A DNA stretch of 64,000 nt, from the NCBI RefSeq assembly GCF_003298775.1, contig NZ_QNTQ01000010.1, positions 1 to 64,000 of the forward strand. Direction: 5' to 3'. The DNA comes from Rhodosalinus halophilus (GTDB taxonomy: Bacteria; Pseudomonadota; Alphaproteobacteria; Rhodobacterales; Rhodobacteraceae). Position numbers and translations under genes: made by a program. The notes beneath the pieces were generated by a model, which was not told where the DNA came from, searched no databases, and saw only the letters and a list, made by a program, of their open reading frames with translations. Below are positions 24,556 to 34,175 of this stretch, one piece after another (positions within the stretch are counted from its first letter, which is position 1; every line of letters begins with the position of its first letter).

Positions 24556-25688
24556 ACGCCCCGACCAGACCGATGCCCGCCCACTCCGCCGACGCCACGA
24601 CCGCGGAAGAGGGCCTCGCCATCCAGGAAGAGCAGGCGAAGCTCGACAGCAAGTTCGCCACCGACGTGGCGATGCAGAACACGCTGCTCACGCCGCGCTT
24701 CTACACCACCGACTTCGACGAGCTCGACGCGATCGACGTCAGCCCGGTACGCGAGGACTGGGACGCGCTCATCGCGCAGATGGAAGCGGACCCGAACAAG
24801 GGCCACTTCAAGAAGGACGAGTCCTGGGATCACGTCGACTGGGAGAACATGGATCCCGCGCTCAAGAAGGAGTTCATCGACTTCCTGATCTCCTCCTGCA
24901 CCGCCGAGTTCTCGGGCTGCGTGCTCTACAAGGAGATGAAGCGGCGCGGCAACAACAAGGACATCACGCAGCTCTTCCAGCTCATGGCGCGGGACGAGGC
25001 GCGGCACGCGGGCTTCATCAACGACGCGCTGCGCGAGGCGGGCGTGGCGGTGAACCTCGGGTTCCTCACGCAGAAGAAGAAATACACCTTCTTCCGGCCG
25101 AAGTTCATCTACTACGCCACCTATCTCTCCGAGAAGATCGGCTACGCGCGCTACATCACGATCTTCCGCCATCTCGAGGCGCACCCCGAGCATCGGTTCC
25201 ACCCGATCTTCAAGTGGTTCCGCGAATGGTGCAACGACGAGTTCAGCCACGGCGAGGCCTTCGCACTCCTGATGAAGACCGACCCGAAGCTGACCAGCGG
25301 CGTCAACGTGCTCTGGATCAAGTTCTTCCTCACCGCGGTTTACGCCACGATGTACGTCCGCGACCATCAGCGTCCCGCCTTCCACGAAGCGCTCGGCGTC
25401 GATCCCGACTGGTACGCGCACGAGGTCTTTACCAAGACCTCCGAGCTGTCCAAACAGATCTTTCCGATCACGCTCGACATCGACAACCCGCGCTGGCAGC
25501 GCAATCTGGAGCGGCTGCACAGGGCCAATGTCGCCATCGCCGAGGGAAAGAAGCAGGGCGGCGTGGCCGGCAAGCTGAAGCAGTGGATCGGCAGTGCGCG
25601 TGCCGCGCTCACCTTCGCCGCGCTCTACACGATCCCGGCCAAGAAGCACCGGGTGCCCGAGAGCACCCGTCTGGAGCCCGCCTACTGA
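24552..25688 (+). CDS. acsF: Aerobic Mg-protoporphyrin IX monomethyl ester cyclase
   Basis: A 378-residue di-iron oxygenase that forms the isocyclic ring E using O2. Di-iron ligand motifs are CTAEFSGCVLYKEM, ARDEARHAGF and CNDEFSHGEAF, two of them ExxH-like. Length is standard. No anaerobic cyclase (bchE) is present in the window, so ring E formation from this cluster needs oxygen. It overlaps bciE by 4 nt and puhE by 1 nt. Confidence 0.97.
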   Translation: MNAPTRPMPAHSADATTAEEGLAIQEEQAKLDSKFATDVAMQNTLLTPRFYTTDFDELDAIDVSPVREDWDALIAQMEADPNKGHFKKDESWDHVDWENMDPALKKEFIDFLISSCTAEFSGCVLYKEMKRRGNNKDITQLFQLMARDEARHAGFINDALREAGVAVNLGFLTQKKKYTFFRPKFIYYATYLSEKIGYARYITIFRHLEAHPEHRFHPIFKWFREWCNDEFSHGEAFALLMKTDPKLTSGVNVLWIKFFLTAVYATMYVRDHQRPAFHEALGVDPDWYAHEVFTKTSELSKQIFPITLDIDNPRWQRNLERLHRANVAIAEGKKQGGVAGKLKQWIGSARAALTFAALYTIPAKKHRVPESTRLEPAY

Positions 25689-26509
25689 TGCTGGCCTCCG
25701 GCTGGATCGCGGCGCTCATCGCGCTCTTTGCCTGGTGGTTCTCCACCGGGGTGATCCTGGCCATCGTCCGCTTCGCGGACCGGCGGGGGCCGCGGGCGAA
25801 CGCCGCGGCCACCCGCTGGACCCTGCCGCTGCTGGCGGCGGGGCTGTGGGGCTATCACGCGACCCTCGGCGGGACGGAACCGGCGGCGGTCTACGGCGCC
25901 TTCCTCTCGGCCTTGGCGATCTGGGGCTGGGTGGAGCTCGCCTTTCTCACCGGGCAGATCACCGGCCCGATGGCGCGCCCCTGCCCGCCCGGCGTGGGCG
26001 AGGGCGAGCGCTTCCTGCGCGCCTGGGGCACCATCGCCTATCACGAGATGCTGCTGGCGGGGATGCTGATCGCGCTGGCGCTGTGGGGCTGGGGCGCAGC
26101 GAACCTTTTCGGCCTATGGACCTTCGGCGTGCTCTTCGCCGCGCGGATCTCGGCCAAGCTGAACCTTTTCTACGGCGTGCCGAAGATCAACCTGGAGTTC
26201 ATCCCCGATGCGCTTTCGCATCTGCCGAGCCACTTCCGCACAGGGCGGATCAACCGGCTCTTCCCGCTTTCGGTCTCGCTTCTGACCGCCGCCACCGCCT
26301 GCTGGGTGGAGCGGCTGATCGCGGCCGACACGGCCGCGGCCACCGTGGGCTTCGCCCTTCTGGCCGCGCTCACTGCCCTCGCCCTGCTGGAACACTGGCT
26401 CATGGTGATCCCGTGGCAGGATGCGAAACTCTGGCGCTGGATGCTCCCCGAGCGTCGCCGGGCGCCCAAGACAACGACTTACGGACCGGAGGACGCTCAT
26501 GGACTTTGA
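25688..26509 (+). CDS. puhE: PuhE, putative photosynthetic complex assembly protein
   Basis: A 273-residue polytopic membrane protein with about seven hydrophobic helices and the family segment [20 protein letters not shown] (DUF3623/PuhE). It follows acsF as in other PGCs and is linked to the regulation of complex assembly in Rhodobacter; the mechanism is unclear. The start overlaps the acsF stop by 1 nt and the 3' end overlaps hemA by 11 nt. Confidence 0.93.
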   Translation: MLASGWIAALIALFAWWFSTGVILAIVRFADRRGPRANAAATRWTLPLLAAGLWGYHATLGGTEPAAVYGAFLSALAIWGWVELAFLTGQITGPMARPCPPGVGEGERFLRAWGTIAYHEMLLAGMLIALALWGWGAANLFGLWTFGVLFAARISAKLNLFYGVPKINLEFIPDALSHLPSHFRTGRINRLFPLSVSLLTAATACWVERLIAADTAAATVGFALLAALTALALLEHWLMVIPWQDAKLWRWMLPERRRAPKTTTYGPEDAHGL

Positions 26510-27713
26510 TGCGCTGTTCGAGACCCAGCTCGACGCCCTGAAGGAAGAGGGGAACTACCGCCGCTTCGCCAATCTCGAGCGGCAGTGCGGCCGCTTCCCC
26601 CGCGCGCGGAGCCATGACGAGGACGCGCCGGCCGAGGTCACGGTCTGGTGCTCGAACGACTACCTCGGCATGGGCCAGCACCCCGTCGTCACCGAGCGGA
26701 TGAAGGAGGTGATCGACAGCTGCGGCGCGGGCGCGGGCGGCACGCGCAACATCTCGGGCACCAACGCGCATCACGTCGCGCTGGAGCGCGAGCTCGCGGA
26801 CCTGCACGGCAAGGAGGCGGCGCTGCTCTTCACCTCCGGCTACGTGTCGAACTGGGCGGCGCTTTCGACGCTGGGCAGCCGGCTGCACGACGCGGTGATC
26901 CTGTCGGACGAGCTGAACCATGCCAGCATGATCGAGGGCATCCGCCACTCGCGCGCGAAAAAGGTGATCTGGAAGCACAACGACCCCGAGGATCTCGACC
27001 GCAGGCTGGCCGCTCTGCCGGCCAACTGCCCCAGGATCGTGGCCTTCGAGTCGGTCTATTCGATGGACGGCGACATCTGCCCGATGGAAGAGATCGTCGA
27101 GGTCGCCGAGACGCACGGCGCGATGACCTATCTCGACGAGGTGCACGCCGTGGGCCTCTACGGCCCGCGCGGCGGCGGCGTGTCCGAGGAGCGCGGCCTC
27201 GCGGACCGGATCACGCTGATCGAGGGCACGCTGGGCAAGGCCTATGGCGTGGTCGGTGGCTACATCACCGGCTCGGCGGCGCTCTGCGACTTCGTCCGCA
27301 GCTTCGCCAGCGGCTTCATCTTCACCACCGCGCTGCCGCCCGCCGTGGCCGCGGCCGCGCAGGCCTCGGTCGCCTACCTCAAGACATCGGACCAGGAGCG
27401 CATGGCGCAGCGCCGCAACGTGGCGCGGCTGCGCGCCGGGCTCGACCGGGCGGGCATCCCGCATCTGCCGAACCCGAGCCACATCATCCCGGTGATGATC
27501 AAGGATCCGGTGAAATGCCGGATGCTGGCCGACATCCTGATGCGCGACTACGGGATCTACGTGCAGCCGATCAACTATCCCACCGTGCCCAAGGGCACCG
27601 AGCGGCTGCGCTTCACGCCCTCGCCCTGGCACACGGACGCGGACATCGACCACCTGATCAACGCGCTCACCGTGCTCTGGAAGCAGTGCGCCATCGCCCA
27701 CGCGGTGGCCTGA
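26499..27713 (+). CDS. hemA: 5-aminolevulinate synthase
   Basis: A 404-residue PLP enzyme condensing glycine and succinyl-CoA, the first step of alphaproteobacterial tetrapyrrole synthesis. Motifs are [45 protein letters not shown] (Asp to the PLP nitrogen) and [14 protein letters not shown] (Schiff-base Lys). A GGAGGACGCTC stretch precedes ATG 26499, which lies inside the end of puhE. It ends the bchF-hemA run and is followed by a strong terminator. Confidence 0.97.
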   Translation: MDFDALFETQLDALKEEGNYRRFANLERQCGRFPRARSHDEDAPAEVTVWCSNDYLGMGQHPVVTERMKEVIDSCGAGAGGTRNISGTNAHHVALERELADLHGKEAALLFTSGYVSNWAALSTLGSRLHDAVILSDELNHASMIEGIRHSRAKKVIWKHNDPEDLDRRLAALPANCPRIVAFESVYSMDGDICPMEEIVEVAETHGAMTYLDEVHAVGLYGPRGGGVSEERGLADRITLIEGTLGKAYGVVGGYITGSAALCDFVRSFASGFIFTTALPPAVAAAAQASVAYLKTSDQERMAQRRNVARLRAGLDRAGIPHLPNPSHIIPVMIKDPVKCRMLADILMRDYGIYVQPINYPTVPKGTERLRFTPSPWHTDADIDHLINALTVLWKQCAIAHAVA

Positions 27714-27756
27714 GCCGCGCGCTCATCGGTCCCTGAGCGGTCCCTCTTCGCGAGCA

Positions 27757-27786
27757 CCGCGCCCCTGCCCGGGGCGCGGCGTTTTC
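27757..27786 (+). terminator. Rho-independent terminator after hemA
   Basis: Perfect 9-bp stem CCGCGCCCC/GGGGCGCGG with a 5-nt loop, followed by CGTTTTCG. It ends the long bchF-hemA transcript and separates it from the convergent secreted-protein gene. Confidence 0.85.
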
Positions 27787-27812
27787 GTTGAGTGACCCTG
27801 CCCGAGGCGCGC

Positions 27813-28217
27813 TCAGCAGCCTCTGTAGCTGTCGCCATCCGCGAAATTGATCACCAGATAATCGGGCCGCCCGCCGCGCCCGCAGACGACGACGAGGATA
27901 CCCAGGGTGTTGCCCTGCAGCACGATCCGCTCGATCAGCGGCTCGCGCGGGCCGCGCGCGTAGAGCGCGGGGATCTGCGACCGCGCGGCGCGATCTGCGA
28001 AGAACGGGTCAGAATCGTCCCCGAAGTGCCGGATGCCGAAGCGGTGATAGTTCGCGCGGTCTTGCTGCAGGATCGCGCCCAGGTCGCCCAGCCGCACACC
28101 GCTGGAGTTGAACACGTCCTCACGGCCGATCTCGGCGTAGTAGGCGCCAAGCTGGTGTTGTGCGGCGACGGGACCGCCCAGACCCATAACGGCGAACGCC
28201 GCAAGCCAGTGCCTCAT
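27813..28217 (-). CDS. Small secreted protein, unknown function
   Basis: A 134-residue protein with a Sec signal peptide (MRHWLAAFAVMGLGGPVAAQ, cleavage about residue 20) and no family that I recognise. The mature part has LGDLGAILQQDRANYHRFGI, GILVVVCGRGGRPDYLVINF and a terminal Cys; the two Cys could pair. ATG 28217 has GGAGGG 8 nt upstream; the frame opens 28 codons earlier. It lies 80 bp after dxs on the same strand, so it may be co-transcribed with the puf-dxs message. Confidence 0.6.
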   Translation of the reverse strand: MRHWLAAFAVMGLGGPVAAQHQLGAYYAEIGREDVFNSSGVRLGDLGAILQQDRANYHRFGIRHFGDDSDPFFADRAARSQIPALYARGPREPLIERIVLQGNTLGILVVVCGRGGRPDYLVINFADGDSYRGC

Positions 28218-28297
28218 GCCCCACCCTCCCGCACGGATCGTCCCGCCTTGGTCAAGGCTGCCACCCGGCACCTCGGCTGGCAAGCGTCGCGACTGGC

Positions 28298-30223
28298 TCA
28301 ACCCGCGGCCGTGAAGGGCAGCACCCGGCCCTCGCGCGCGCCCGCGATCCCGCGCAGGGTGGCCGCGATGTCCTCGGCGGTCATGCCGGCCGCGGCATAC
28401 ATCTCTTCCGGCTTGGCCTGTTCGATGTAGCGGTCGGGCAGGCAGATGTTGCGCACCGCGAGCCCCCGGTCGAAGGCCCCGCGCCGTGCCAGCGCCTGCA
28501 TGACGAAGGCGCCGAAGCCGCCCATCGCGCCCTGTTCCAACGTGACGAGGCCGCGATGGTGGCGGGCGAGCTGTGTCAGCAACTCCTCGTCGAGCGGCTT
28601 GGCGAAGCGCGCGTCGGCCACGGTGACGGAGATCCCCTCGGCCTCCAGCGCCTCGGCGGCGGCCAGCGCCTCGGCCAGATGCGCGCCGTAGGAGACCACA
28701 GCGAGGTCCGTCCCCTCGCGCACCACGCGGCCCTTGCCGATCTCCAGCAGCTCGCCCCGTTCGGGCATGGCAACGCCGGTGCCGTTGCCGCGCGGATAGC
28801 GGAAGGCGATGGGGCCTTCGTCGAACTCGGCCGCCGTGGCGACCATGTGCACCAGCTCCGCCTCGTCGGCCGCCGCCATCAGCGTCATGCCGGGCAGCGC
28901 GCCCAGGTAGCCGATGTCGAAGGCGCCGGCATGGGTCGCACCGTCGGCGCCGACCAGCCCCGCGCGATCGATGGCGAAGCGCACGGGCAGGCCCTGCAAC
29001 GCCACGTCGTGCACGACCTGGTCGTAGCCGCGCTGCAGGAAGGTCGAGTAGATCGCGCAGAAGGGGCGCAGGCCTGAAGCCGCCATGCCGGCGGCGAAGG
29101 TCACGGCGTGCTGCTCGGCGATGCCCACGTCGAAGACGCGGTTTGGGAAGCGTTTCGCCATCCGGTCCACGCCGGTGCCCGAGGGCATGGCGGCGGTGAT
29201 GGCGACGATGCGGGGATCGCGCGCCGCCGCCTCGGTCAGCGCGTCGCCGAAAACCGCCGTGTACGAGGGCGCAGAGGGCTTCGACTTAGCCTGCGTTCCG
29301 GTCGCCACGTCGAACTTGGACACGCCGTGATACTTGTCGGCGGAGCTTTCGGCGGGCGCATAGCCCTTGCCCTTGACCGTGCAGCAGTGGATCAGGACAG
29401 GCCCCGTCGCCCGCGCGCGCGCCGCGCGCAGAACCGGCAGAAGCTGGCTCATGTCGTGCCCGTCGATCGGGCCTATGTATTCGAAGCCCAGCTCCTCGAA
29501 GAGCGTGCCCTGGCCTGTCACGCCGGTCACAAGCTGGCGGGCGCGCTTGGCGCCTTCGCGCATCGGTTCGGGCAGCGCCGCCTCGAAGCCCTCGGCCAGC
29601 GAGCGCATCCGCGCCAGCGGCTCGTTGGCGTAGAGGCGCGACAGGTATTCCGACATCGCGCCGACCGGCGGCGCGATCGACATCTCGTTGTCGTTGAGGA
29701 TGACGAAGAGCCGGCGTCCCTCATGGCCGGCGTTGTTGAGCGCCTCATAGGCCATCCCGGCCGAGATCGCGCCGTCGCCGATCACCGCGATGGCGTCGCC
29801 CGTGGGCCGGCCCATGTCGCGGCCGACGGTGAAGCCCAGCGCCGCGCTGATCGAGGTCGAGGAATGCGCGGCGCCGAAGGGGTCGTAGTCGCTCTCGGCG
29901 CGCTTGGTGAAGCCCGAGAGCCCGTCCTTCTGCCTGAGCGTGCGGATGCGATCGCGCCGGCCGGTGAGGATCTTGTGGCCGTAGCACTGATGGCCCACGT
30001 CCCAGATCAGCTTGTCCATCGGCGTGTTGAACACCGCGTGCAGCGCGACGGTCAGTTCCACCACGCCCAGCGACGAGCCCAGGTGTCCGCCGGTTTCGGA
30101 CACGGCCGAGATCACCTCGGCGCGCAGTTCCTGCGCCAGCTGCGCGAGGTCGCGGTCGGACAGCCCGCGCAGGTCGGCCGGGCCGGCCACGCGGTCGAGA
30201 AGGGGGGTGTCGGGCTGGGTCAT
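28298..30223 (-). CDS. dxs: 1-deoxy-D-xylulose-5-phosphate synthase
   Basis: A 641-residue TPP enzyme condensing pyruvate and glyceraldehyde-3-phosphate, the entry step of the MEP isoprenoid pathway. Thiamine-diphosphate motif [20 protein letters not shown]; transketolase signature YPRGNGTG and C-terminal domain with [20 protein letters not shown] 30223 was chosen for its GGAGGAG upstream. It lies downstream of pufC after a spacer packed with hairpins. Placement at the end of the puf gene run links precursor supply to reaction centre production. Confidence 0.96.
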   Translation of the reverse strand: MTQPDTPLLDRVAGPADLRGLSDRDLAQLAQELRAEVISAVSETGGHLGSSLGVVELTVALHAVFNTPMDKLIWDVGHQCYGHKILTGRRDRIRTLRQKDGLSGFTKRAESDYDPFGAAHSSTSISAALGFTVGRDMGRPTGDAIAVIGDGAISAGMAYEALNNAGHEGRRLFVILNDNEMSIAPPVGAMSEYLSRLYANEPLARMRSLAEGFEAALPEPMREGAKRARQLVTGVTGQGTLFEELGFEYIGPIDGHDMSQLLPVLRAARARATGPVLIHCCTVKGKGYAPAESSADKYHGVSKFDVATGTQAKSKPSAPSYTAVFGDALTEAAARDPRIVAITAAMPSGTGVDRMAKRFPNRVFDVGIAEQHAVTFAAGMAASGLRPFCAIYSTFLQRGYDQVVHDVALQGLPVRFAIDRAGLVGADGATHAGAFDIGYLGALPGMTLMAAADEAELVHMVATAAEFDEGPIAFRYPRGNGTGVAMPERGELLEIGKGRVVREGTDLAVVSYGAHLAEALAAAEALEAEGISVTVADARFAKPLDEELLTQLARHHRGLVTLEQGAMGGFGAFVMQALARRGAFDRGLAVRNICLPDRYIEQAKPEEMYAAAGMTAEDIAATLRGIAGAREGRVLPFTAAG

Positions 30224-30261
30224 GGGTTTCTCCTCCCTCATGCTCCCCGGGGGTCGGGGTT

Positions 30262-30301
30262 GGCGCCGCGCCCGGGTGATGCAAGCAGCGGGCGCGGCGC
30301 C
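30262..30301 (-). repeat. 13-bp perfect hairpin in the pufC-dxs spacer
   Basis: Arms GGCGCCGCGCCCG and CGGGCGCGGCGCC with a 14-nt loop. No T-run follows on the minus strand, so it resembles an mRNA stability or processing hairpin rather than a simple terminator. Three shorter hairpins precede it in the transcript (30391-30412, 30328-30344, 30303-30321). Confidence 0.7.
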
Positions 30302-30302
30302 G

Positions 30303-30412
30303 TTCCTGTCGCCAACAGGAAGGGAACCGGGGTCAGGGACCCCGACGCCCGGACCGGCGGGGAAGATGCCGGCCCGAACGGGGCGAGGGGCGGGCGGCGC
30401 GCCGGCCGCCCG
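30303..30412 (-). repeat. Three further hairpins after pufC
   Basis: Inverted repeats at 30391-30412 (CGGGCGGC/GCCGCCCG), 30328-30344 (CGGGGTC/GACCCCG) and 30303-30321 (TTCCTGT/ACAGGAA). With the 13-bp hairpin they occupy most of the 193-bp spacer. They may protect puf mRNA 3' ends or attenuate readthrough into dxs (inference). Confidence 0.6.
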
Positions 30413-30416
30413 GCCC

Positions 30417-31532
30417 CTATTCCGCGAGCGCGGCCTGGTCGGCCGCCTCGGTGTAGGCGGGCTCGCCGGTGGTGGCCAGTTCGGGCCAGTCGGCGATCAC
30501 GTTGGTGCCCTGGAGCGGCTGCTGGTAGCCCTGATGGCAGGTCTTGCAGGCCACCTTGGGCGCGTCCGCATGCACCGGGCCCAGCCGTTCGGGCGGCAGG
30601 AGCCCCTCGAGCGGGATGAGCCAGTCGTTGTTGAGCTCCAGCACCATCTGGATGCCGAGGCTCGCCGTGCTCCACTGCGGCGTGACCTCGCCGGAGGCGG
30701 CGTAGAAGGCCCGGCTGTTGTGGCAGAGCAGGCAGTTCACCCCGAGCGAGTTGCTGAAGTAGTTCATCAGCGAATAGGTCCGCTCGGTGTGCTGGATCAG
30801 CGGATCGCCGGGGATCTGGTTGTCCACGCGGCTTTCCAGGTCATGCACGGCGATCTGGCCGTAGTTGACCAGATACTCCTCGAGCGCGTCGGACGGCAGC
30901 GAGGTGTACTGGCTGACCGGCGTCACCCGGTTCTGGTTGGCCGACCAGCCCGCCATGGTCTCGACCGTGGGCGTTGCGCGGAACCAGATGTTGTCCGGCA
31001 CCGGCTGGCCGCGATGGCAGGTGTAGCAGGTGACGCCTACCTGCTTGTTGGCGTTGACGTGGGCATCCCAGTTCTCGTTGATGTTCTGCGTCATGCTGAC
31101 CATCGTGTGCCCCACGGCCGTCTGGTAGGAGCCCGGATCGTCGAAGAGATCCGGAATCCCCGTCCAGGCGCGCATCGCCGCGAGCAGTCGATCGTAGTTC
31201 TCGACCGTGAGATCCTCGAGCCCGGGGGGCACGTTTTCACGCGCGTCCCCGGCCGTCTGCTCGCCCCCCTGCGGCGGGATCGGGTCCGAGGTGGTCTCGA
31301 GGAACCCCGCGATCGTCGGATCCGGCGTCGCGAGGTCCGTTTCGAACTCGGGAACCGACATGCCGGTGCCGCGCGGGCCCGTCTGAAGGCTGTCGGTGGC
31401 GTAGGGTTGTCCCCAGGTCACCAGCAACGCCGCCACGACGACCGCTCCGCCGATGCCGCCGATCAGGAACGCTGGACCGTAGATGTTGGTCGGGTTCTCG
31501 GCGTTCCACTTGTTGAACCATTGCGGCAGCAT
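30417..31532 (-). CDS. pufC: Reaction centre cytochrome c subunit, triheme form
   Basis: A 371-residue RC-bound cytochrome that re-reduces the special pair. Only three CxxCH motifs are present: CYTCH (169-173), CLLCH (267-271) and CKTCH (329-333). The region equivalent to heme 1 of the Blastochloris tetraheme subunit (about 112-145, around [13 protein letters not shown]) has no Cys. The N-terminus has an uncleaved-looking transmembrane helix (about 18-40) and no lipobox Cys, so anchoring is by the helix rather than by lipid. A triheme PufC is known from Rhodovulum sulfidophilum. It follows pufM with a 1-nt gap. Confidence 0.95.
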   Translation of the reverse strand: MLPQWFNKWNAENPTNIYGPAFLIGGIGGAVVVAALLVTWGQPYATDSLQTGPRGTGMSVPEFETDLATPDPTIAGFLETTSDPIPPQGGEQTAGDARENVPPGLEDLTVENYDRLLAAMRAWTGIPDLFDDPGSYQTAVGHTMVSMTQNINENWDAHVNANKQVGVTCYTCHRGQPVPDNIWFRATPTVETMAGWSANQNRVTPVSQYTSLPSDALEEYLVNYGQIAVHDLESRVDNQIPGDPLIQHTERTYSLMNYFSNSLGVNCLLCHNSRAFYAASGEVTPQWSTASLGIQMVLELNNDWLIPLEGLLPPERLGPVHADAPKVACKTCHQGYQQPLQGTNVIADWPELATTGEPAYTEAADQAALAE

Positions 31533-31533
31533 G

Positions 31534-32520
31534 TCAGTTCTCCTGTCCGATGAAGGCCTCGTAGGAGCCGTAGGCCTCGTAGCCGTAGGAGCCGTCGTAG
31601 GCCGGCGCGAAGTTGTGCTCCTGCGCCCAGATGAACCAGTTGTCCACGACGGTGCCCGTCAGCAGGATCCCGATGCCGCCGGTGATCGGCGTCAGCACCG
31701 CAAACCACCACGCCCAGCGGTGGATACCCTCCATCGTGGCGTTGAAGCCCATCGTCCAGCGCCAGAACAGCGCCGCCCGCTCGGAGGCCGTGCCGCGGTC
31801 GTAGATCTGCTCCAGCTCCCGGTCCCCGCCGAAGCGGCTGACGGCCAGGATCGTGCCGCCGTGCATCGCGAAGAGCAGCACGGAGCCATAGAGGAACACG
31901 ATCGAGAGGCAGTGGAACGGGTTGTAGTAGAGGTTGCCGTAGCGGATCGAGAAGGCCGTGGTCCAGTCGAGGTGCGGGAAGATGCCGTAGGGCACCGCCT
32001 CGCTCCACGACCCCATCAGGACCGGGCGAAAGAGACCCAGCACCAGGAAGAGCCAGATCGCCGAGCCGAAGGCCCAGAAGATGTGCTTGCCCATCTTGTG
32101 TTCCTGGGCGAGCTGATAGGACCGCAGCCACCAGGCCAGCACCGAAACCAGCAGGAAGAACGACGCGATCAGATACCACCCGCCTTCGTTGAGCGGCGGA
32201 AAGCTCAGCCCGTATTCCGGGCTCGGCGGCTCGAGCGCCAGCCAGAAGAGCTGGCGCAGGAACTCCGGGATCGACCAGCCCACCTGCGCGAGCATGTTGA
32301 ACCCGATGATGTTGAGCCAGAGCGTGCCCGTCACGATGCTGATGACGCCCGCGTAGCCGAGGTAGATGGGCCCCAGCTGTGCGTTGCCCAGCCAGCCGAG
32401 AAGGTTGGAGAAGCCCCCGGGCTTGGTCCGCTCCGCGGCCATCACGCCCGAGTCGTCCATCCCCAGTTCCGGCAGGCCGCGGACCTGCACCTGGGTGAAA
32501 ATGTTCTGATACTCAGCCAT
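31534..32520 (-). CDS. pufM: Reaction centre M subunit
   Basis: A 328-residue M subunit with five transmembrane helices. Typical segments are [55 protein letters not shown] and the [20 protein letters not shown] quinone/iron region. It is about 20 residues longer than the 308-residue M of R. sphaeroides, through a Tyr/Gly-rich tail ([15 protein letters not shown]). M subunits from organisms with PufC commonly extend here, so the tail probably contacts the cytochrome subunit. 3 nt separate it from pufL. Confidence 0.97.
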   Translation of the reverse strand: MAEYQNIFTQVQVRGLPELGMDDSGVMAAERTKPGGFSNLLGWLGNAQLGPIYLGYAGVISIVTGTLWLNIIGFNMLAQVGWSIPEFLRQLFWLALEPPSPEYGLSFPPLNEGGWYLIASFFLLVSVLAWWLRSYQLAQEHKMGKHIFWAFGSAIWLFLVLGLFRPVLMGSWSEAVPYGIFPHLDWTTAFSIRYGNLYYNPFHCLSIVFLYGSVLLFAMHGGTILAVSRFGGDRELEQIYDRGTASERAALFWRWTMGFNATMEGIHRWAWWFAVLTPITGGIGILLTGTVVDNWFIWAQEHNFAPAYDGSYGYEAYGSYEAFIGQEN

Positions 32521-32523
32521 GTC

Positions 32524-33363
32524 TTACATCCCCACCTGAGAGGGCCAGATCGGAAGTTCGAGCCACCAGTCCCACCACTCGGGCCAGCCCTTGGTCCAGA
32601 CGGGCCCCGAAATGATGATGCAGACCGCCGACCAGAAACCGGCGTTGAGCGCCAGCAGCAGGCCCAGGCGGTGGATGCCCAGCGTGCCCACCGAGTAGCC
32701 GATGAAATCGCGGAAGAAGGTGTCCTCATGGTCCGGCGTCTTGGCCTCCTCGCCCTTCTCGGGGTTCGCCGCCGAGAGGATCAGGCCGCCGTGCAGCGCG
32801 AGCGCCAGCGTCGTGGTGAAGAAGAAGGTCACCGCCAGCATGTGCGCCGGGTTGTAGTGGAAGTGCAGGTAGGCGTAGCCGGTGTTCGACACCCAGTCGA
32901 GGTGGCTGAAGATGCCGTAGGGGAAACCGTGCCCCCAGGCGCCCATCAAGAGCGGCCGGAACACCACGAGCGTCGCGTAGGCGAGGATCGCGAAGCCGAA
33001 GGCGATGGGCACGTGATACCCCATGCCGAGTTTTCGGCAGATCTCGACCTCTCTGAGCGCCCAGGAAATGAAGGCGCCCAAGGCGCAGATCGTGATGATC
33101 TGCCAGAGCCCGCCTTCCATGAGCGGCGCCATGCCGAGTCCGTAGCTGAGGTCCGGCGGCGCGATGTTGATGAGCCAGGGGTTGAACGTCCCCTGTTCGG
33201 CCGCCCCCCAGAGGATGAGCACGGTGCCCAGCACCGTGAAGAAGATCGTCGTGACTCCGAAGAACCCCACGTAGAAGGGCCCGAACCAGAAATCGAACAG
33301 ATCGCCGCCGATCAGCGTCCCTCCGCGGACGCGGTACTTTCTCTCGAAACTGAGCAAAGCCAT
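32524..33363 (-). CDS. pufL: Reaction centre L subunit
   Basis: A 279-residue L subunit with five transmembrane helices. It starts [20 protein letters not shown] and contains [39 protein letters not shown] (special-pair/iron His) and [20 protein letters not shown]. It is preceded by the pufA-pufL hairpin spacer; AGAGA before the ATG is a modest ribosome site. Confidence 0.97.
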   Translation of the reverse strand: MALLSFERKYRVRGGTLIGGDLFDFWFGPFYVGFFGVTTIFFTVLGTVLILWGAAEQGTFNPWLINIAPPDLSYGLGMAPLMEGGLWQIITICALGAFISWALREVEICRKLGMGYHVPIAFGFAILAYATLVVFRPLLMGAWGHGFPYGIFSHLDWVSNTGYAYLHFHYNPAHMLAVTFFFTTTLALALHGGLILSAANPEKGEEAKTPDHEDTFFRDFIGYSVGTLGIHRLGLLLALNAGFWSAVCIIISGPVWTKGWPEWWDWWLELPIWPSQVGM

Positions 33364-33431
33364 TCTTTCTCTCCGCGTTTGGCGGCCTTACGGTTGCGAC
33401 CCTCAGCCGTCAGTTTTGTCGTGTCGGATTG

Positions 33432-33457
33432 CCGCGGGCGGACGGGGCCGCCCGCGG
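33432..33457 (-). ncRNA. pufBA-pufL intercistronic mRNA-stabilising hairpin
   Basis: Perfect 10-bp inverted repeat (CCGCGGGCGG/CCGCCCGCGG) with a 6-nt loop, about 22 nt after the pufA stop and without a T-run. In Rhodobacter a hairpin at this point protects the pufBA mRNA from 3' decay and gives LH1 polypeptides in excess over reaction centre subunits. It is an mRNA element, not an independent RNA gene. Confidence 0.85.
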
Positions 33458-33479
33458 CCAATGGCAGTGCGGTGGGTTC

Positions 33480-33650
33480 TCAGCCGCCGCCGTGGCCGTA
33501 CTTGGCCGCCGCGATCTCGAACCAGTTGAAGCCATCGGTGCTGAGCAGCACGAGATGGATCATCACCGCGAGCAGGAAAAGGAAGACGCCCTGCGCCACG
33601 AACACGCGGCGGGGGTCGAAGATCAGCCAGATCTTGTAGAACTTTGCCAT
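33480..33650 (-). CDS. pufA: Light-harvesting 1 alpha polypeptide
   Basis: A 56-residue LH1 alpha chain beginning [20 protein letters not shown], with a single transmembrane helix and the bacteriochlorophyll-liganding His in [10 protein letters not shown] (His32). The Gly/His C-terminus (KYGHGGG) is short. GGAGGACGACG precedes the ATG. It is 15 bp after pufB. Confidence 0.96.
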   Translation of the reverse strand: MAKFYKIWLIFDPRRVFVAQGVFLFLLAVMIHLVLLSTDGFNWFEIAAAKYGHGGG

Positions 33651-33665
33651 CTCGTCGTCCTCCGA

Positions 33666-33815
33666 TCAGAACCAGGGGAACCAGATGAAGGTCGCGATGT
33701 GCGCGACCACCGCAACGGCCACGAACAGCCAAAGGCCGCTCATGTAGACCGAGTGCAGCTCCTGGGCCTGCTCGTCTGTGAGACCTGTGAAGGACAGGTC
33801 GCTCTTATCAGCCAT
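33666..33815 (-). CDS. pufB: Light-harvesting 1 beta polypeptide
   Basis: A 49-residue LH1 beta chain beginning [20 protein letters not shown], with the bacteriochlorophyll-binding His in [12 protein letters not shown] (His39), the conserved HSVYMSG (His21) and the terminal WFPWF. GGAGGAAAGTTC precedes the ATG. It lies 131 bp downstream of pufQ across a GC-rich hairpin spacer. Confidence 0.96.
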   Translation of the reverse strand: MADKSDLSFTGLTDEQAQELHSVYMSGLWLFVAVAVVAHIATFIWFPWF

Positions 33816-33871
33816 GAACTTTCCTCCGGAACGTTATGCTGACGCCGCGAACCCCGCGGCCGGGTTCCTTC

Positions 33872-33887
33872 GGGGCCCAGGGGCCCC
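33872..33887 (-). repeat. Hairpin in the pufQ-pufB spacer
   Basis: GGGGCC/GGCCCC with a 4-nt loop in the 131-nt pufQ-pufB spacer, plus weaker GC-rich pairing beside it (CCCCGCGG region). A processing or stability element of the puf transcript is plausible; the 5' end of processed pufBA mRNA lies in this interval in Rhodobacter. Confidence 0.5.
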
Positions 33888-33946
33888 TCCGGTCTGGCCC
33901 CCCGCTTTCGCGAAGGGACAGGGCTTGCCTCGGTCCGGGCTTGCGC

Positions 33947-34171
33947 TCAGGCCGAGAAGATCAGGGGCGTGATCCGGTCCGCCTCTGCCCAGGCGCGGGC
34001 GAGCGGCCCGTGCATGTTGAGCGAGCGGTGGCGGATCACGTCGCGCGTCCAGCGCACGGTCGTGAACGGGATCGCGACGGTGAAGATCAGCGCGAAATAG
34101 ACATGGAACTCGGCGCCGCGGCGGCGGCCCGAGCGCACCCTGGGGGGCGGGTTGGACGTGATGTCTGCCAT
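33947..34171 (-). CDS. pufQ: PufQ
   Basis: A 74-residue PufQ with one transmembrane helix (about 22-42, FHVYFALIFTVAIPFTTVRW) and the family C-terminus NMHGPLARAWAEADRITPLI. PufQ promotes bacteriochlorophyll formation in Rhodobacter. It starts 4 nt after the bchZ stop, so puf genes are joined to bchCXYZ in one superoperon. Confidence 0.9.
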   Translation of the reverse strand: MADITSNPPPRVRSGRRRGAEFHVYFALIFTVAIPFTTVRWTRDVIRHRSLNMHGPLARAWAEADRITPLIFSA

Positions 34172-34175
34172 AAGG

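Noticed and set aside
33364-33480. pufX
   Set aside because: The pufA-pufL spacer contains only the hairpin, and pufM is followed at once by pufC. No PufX-like ORF is present.
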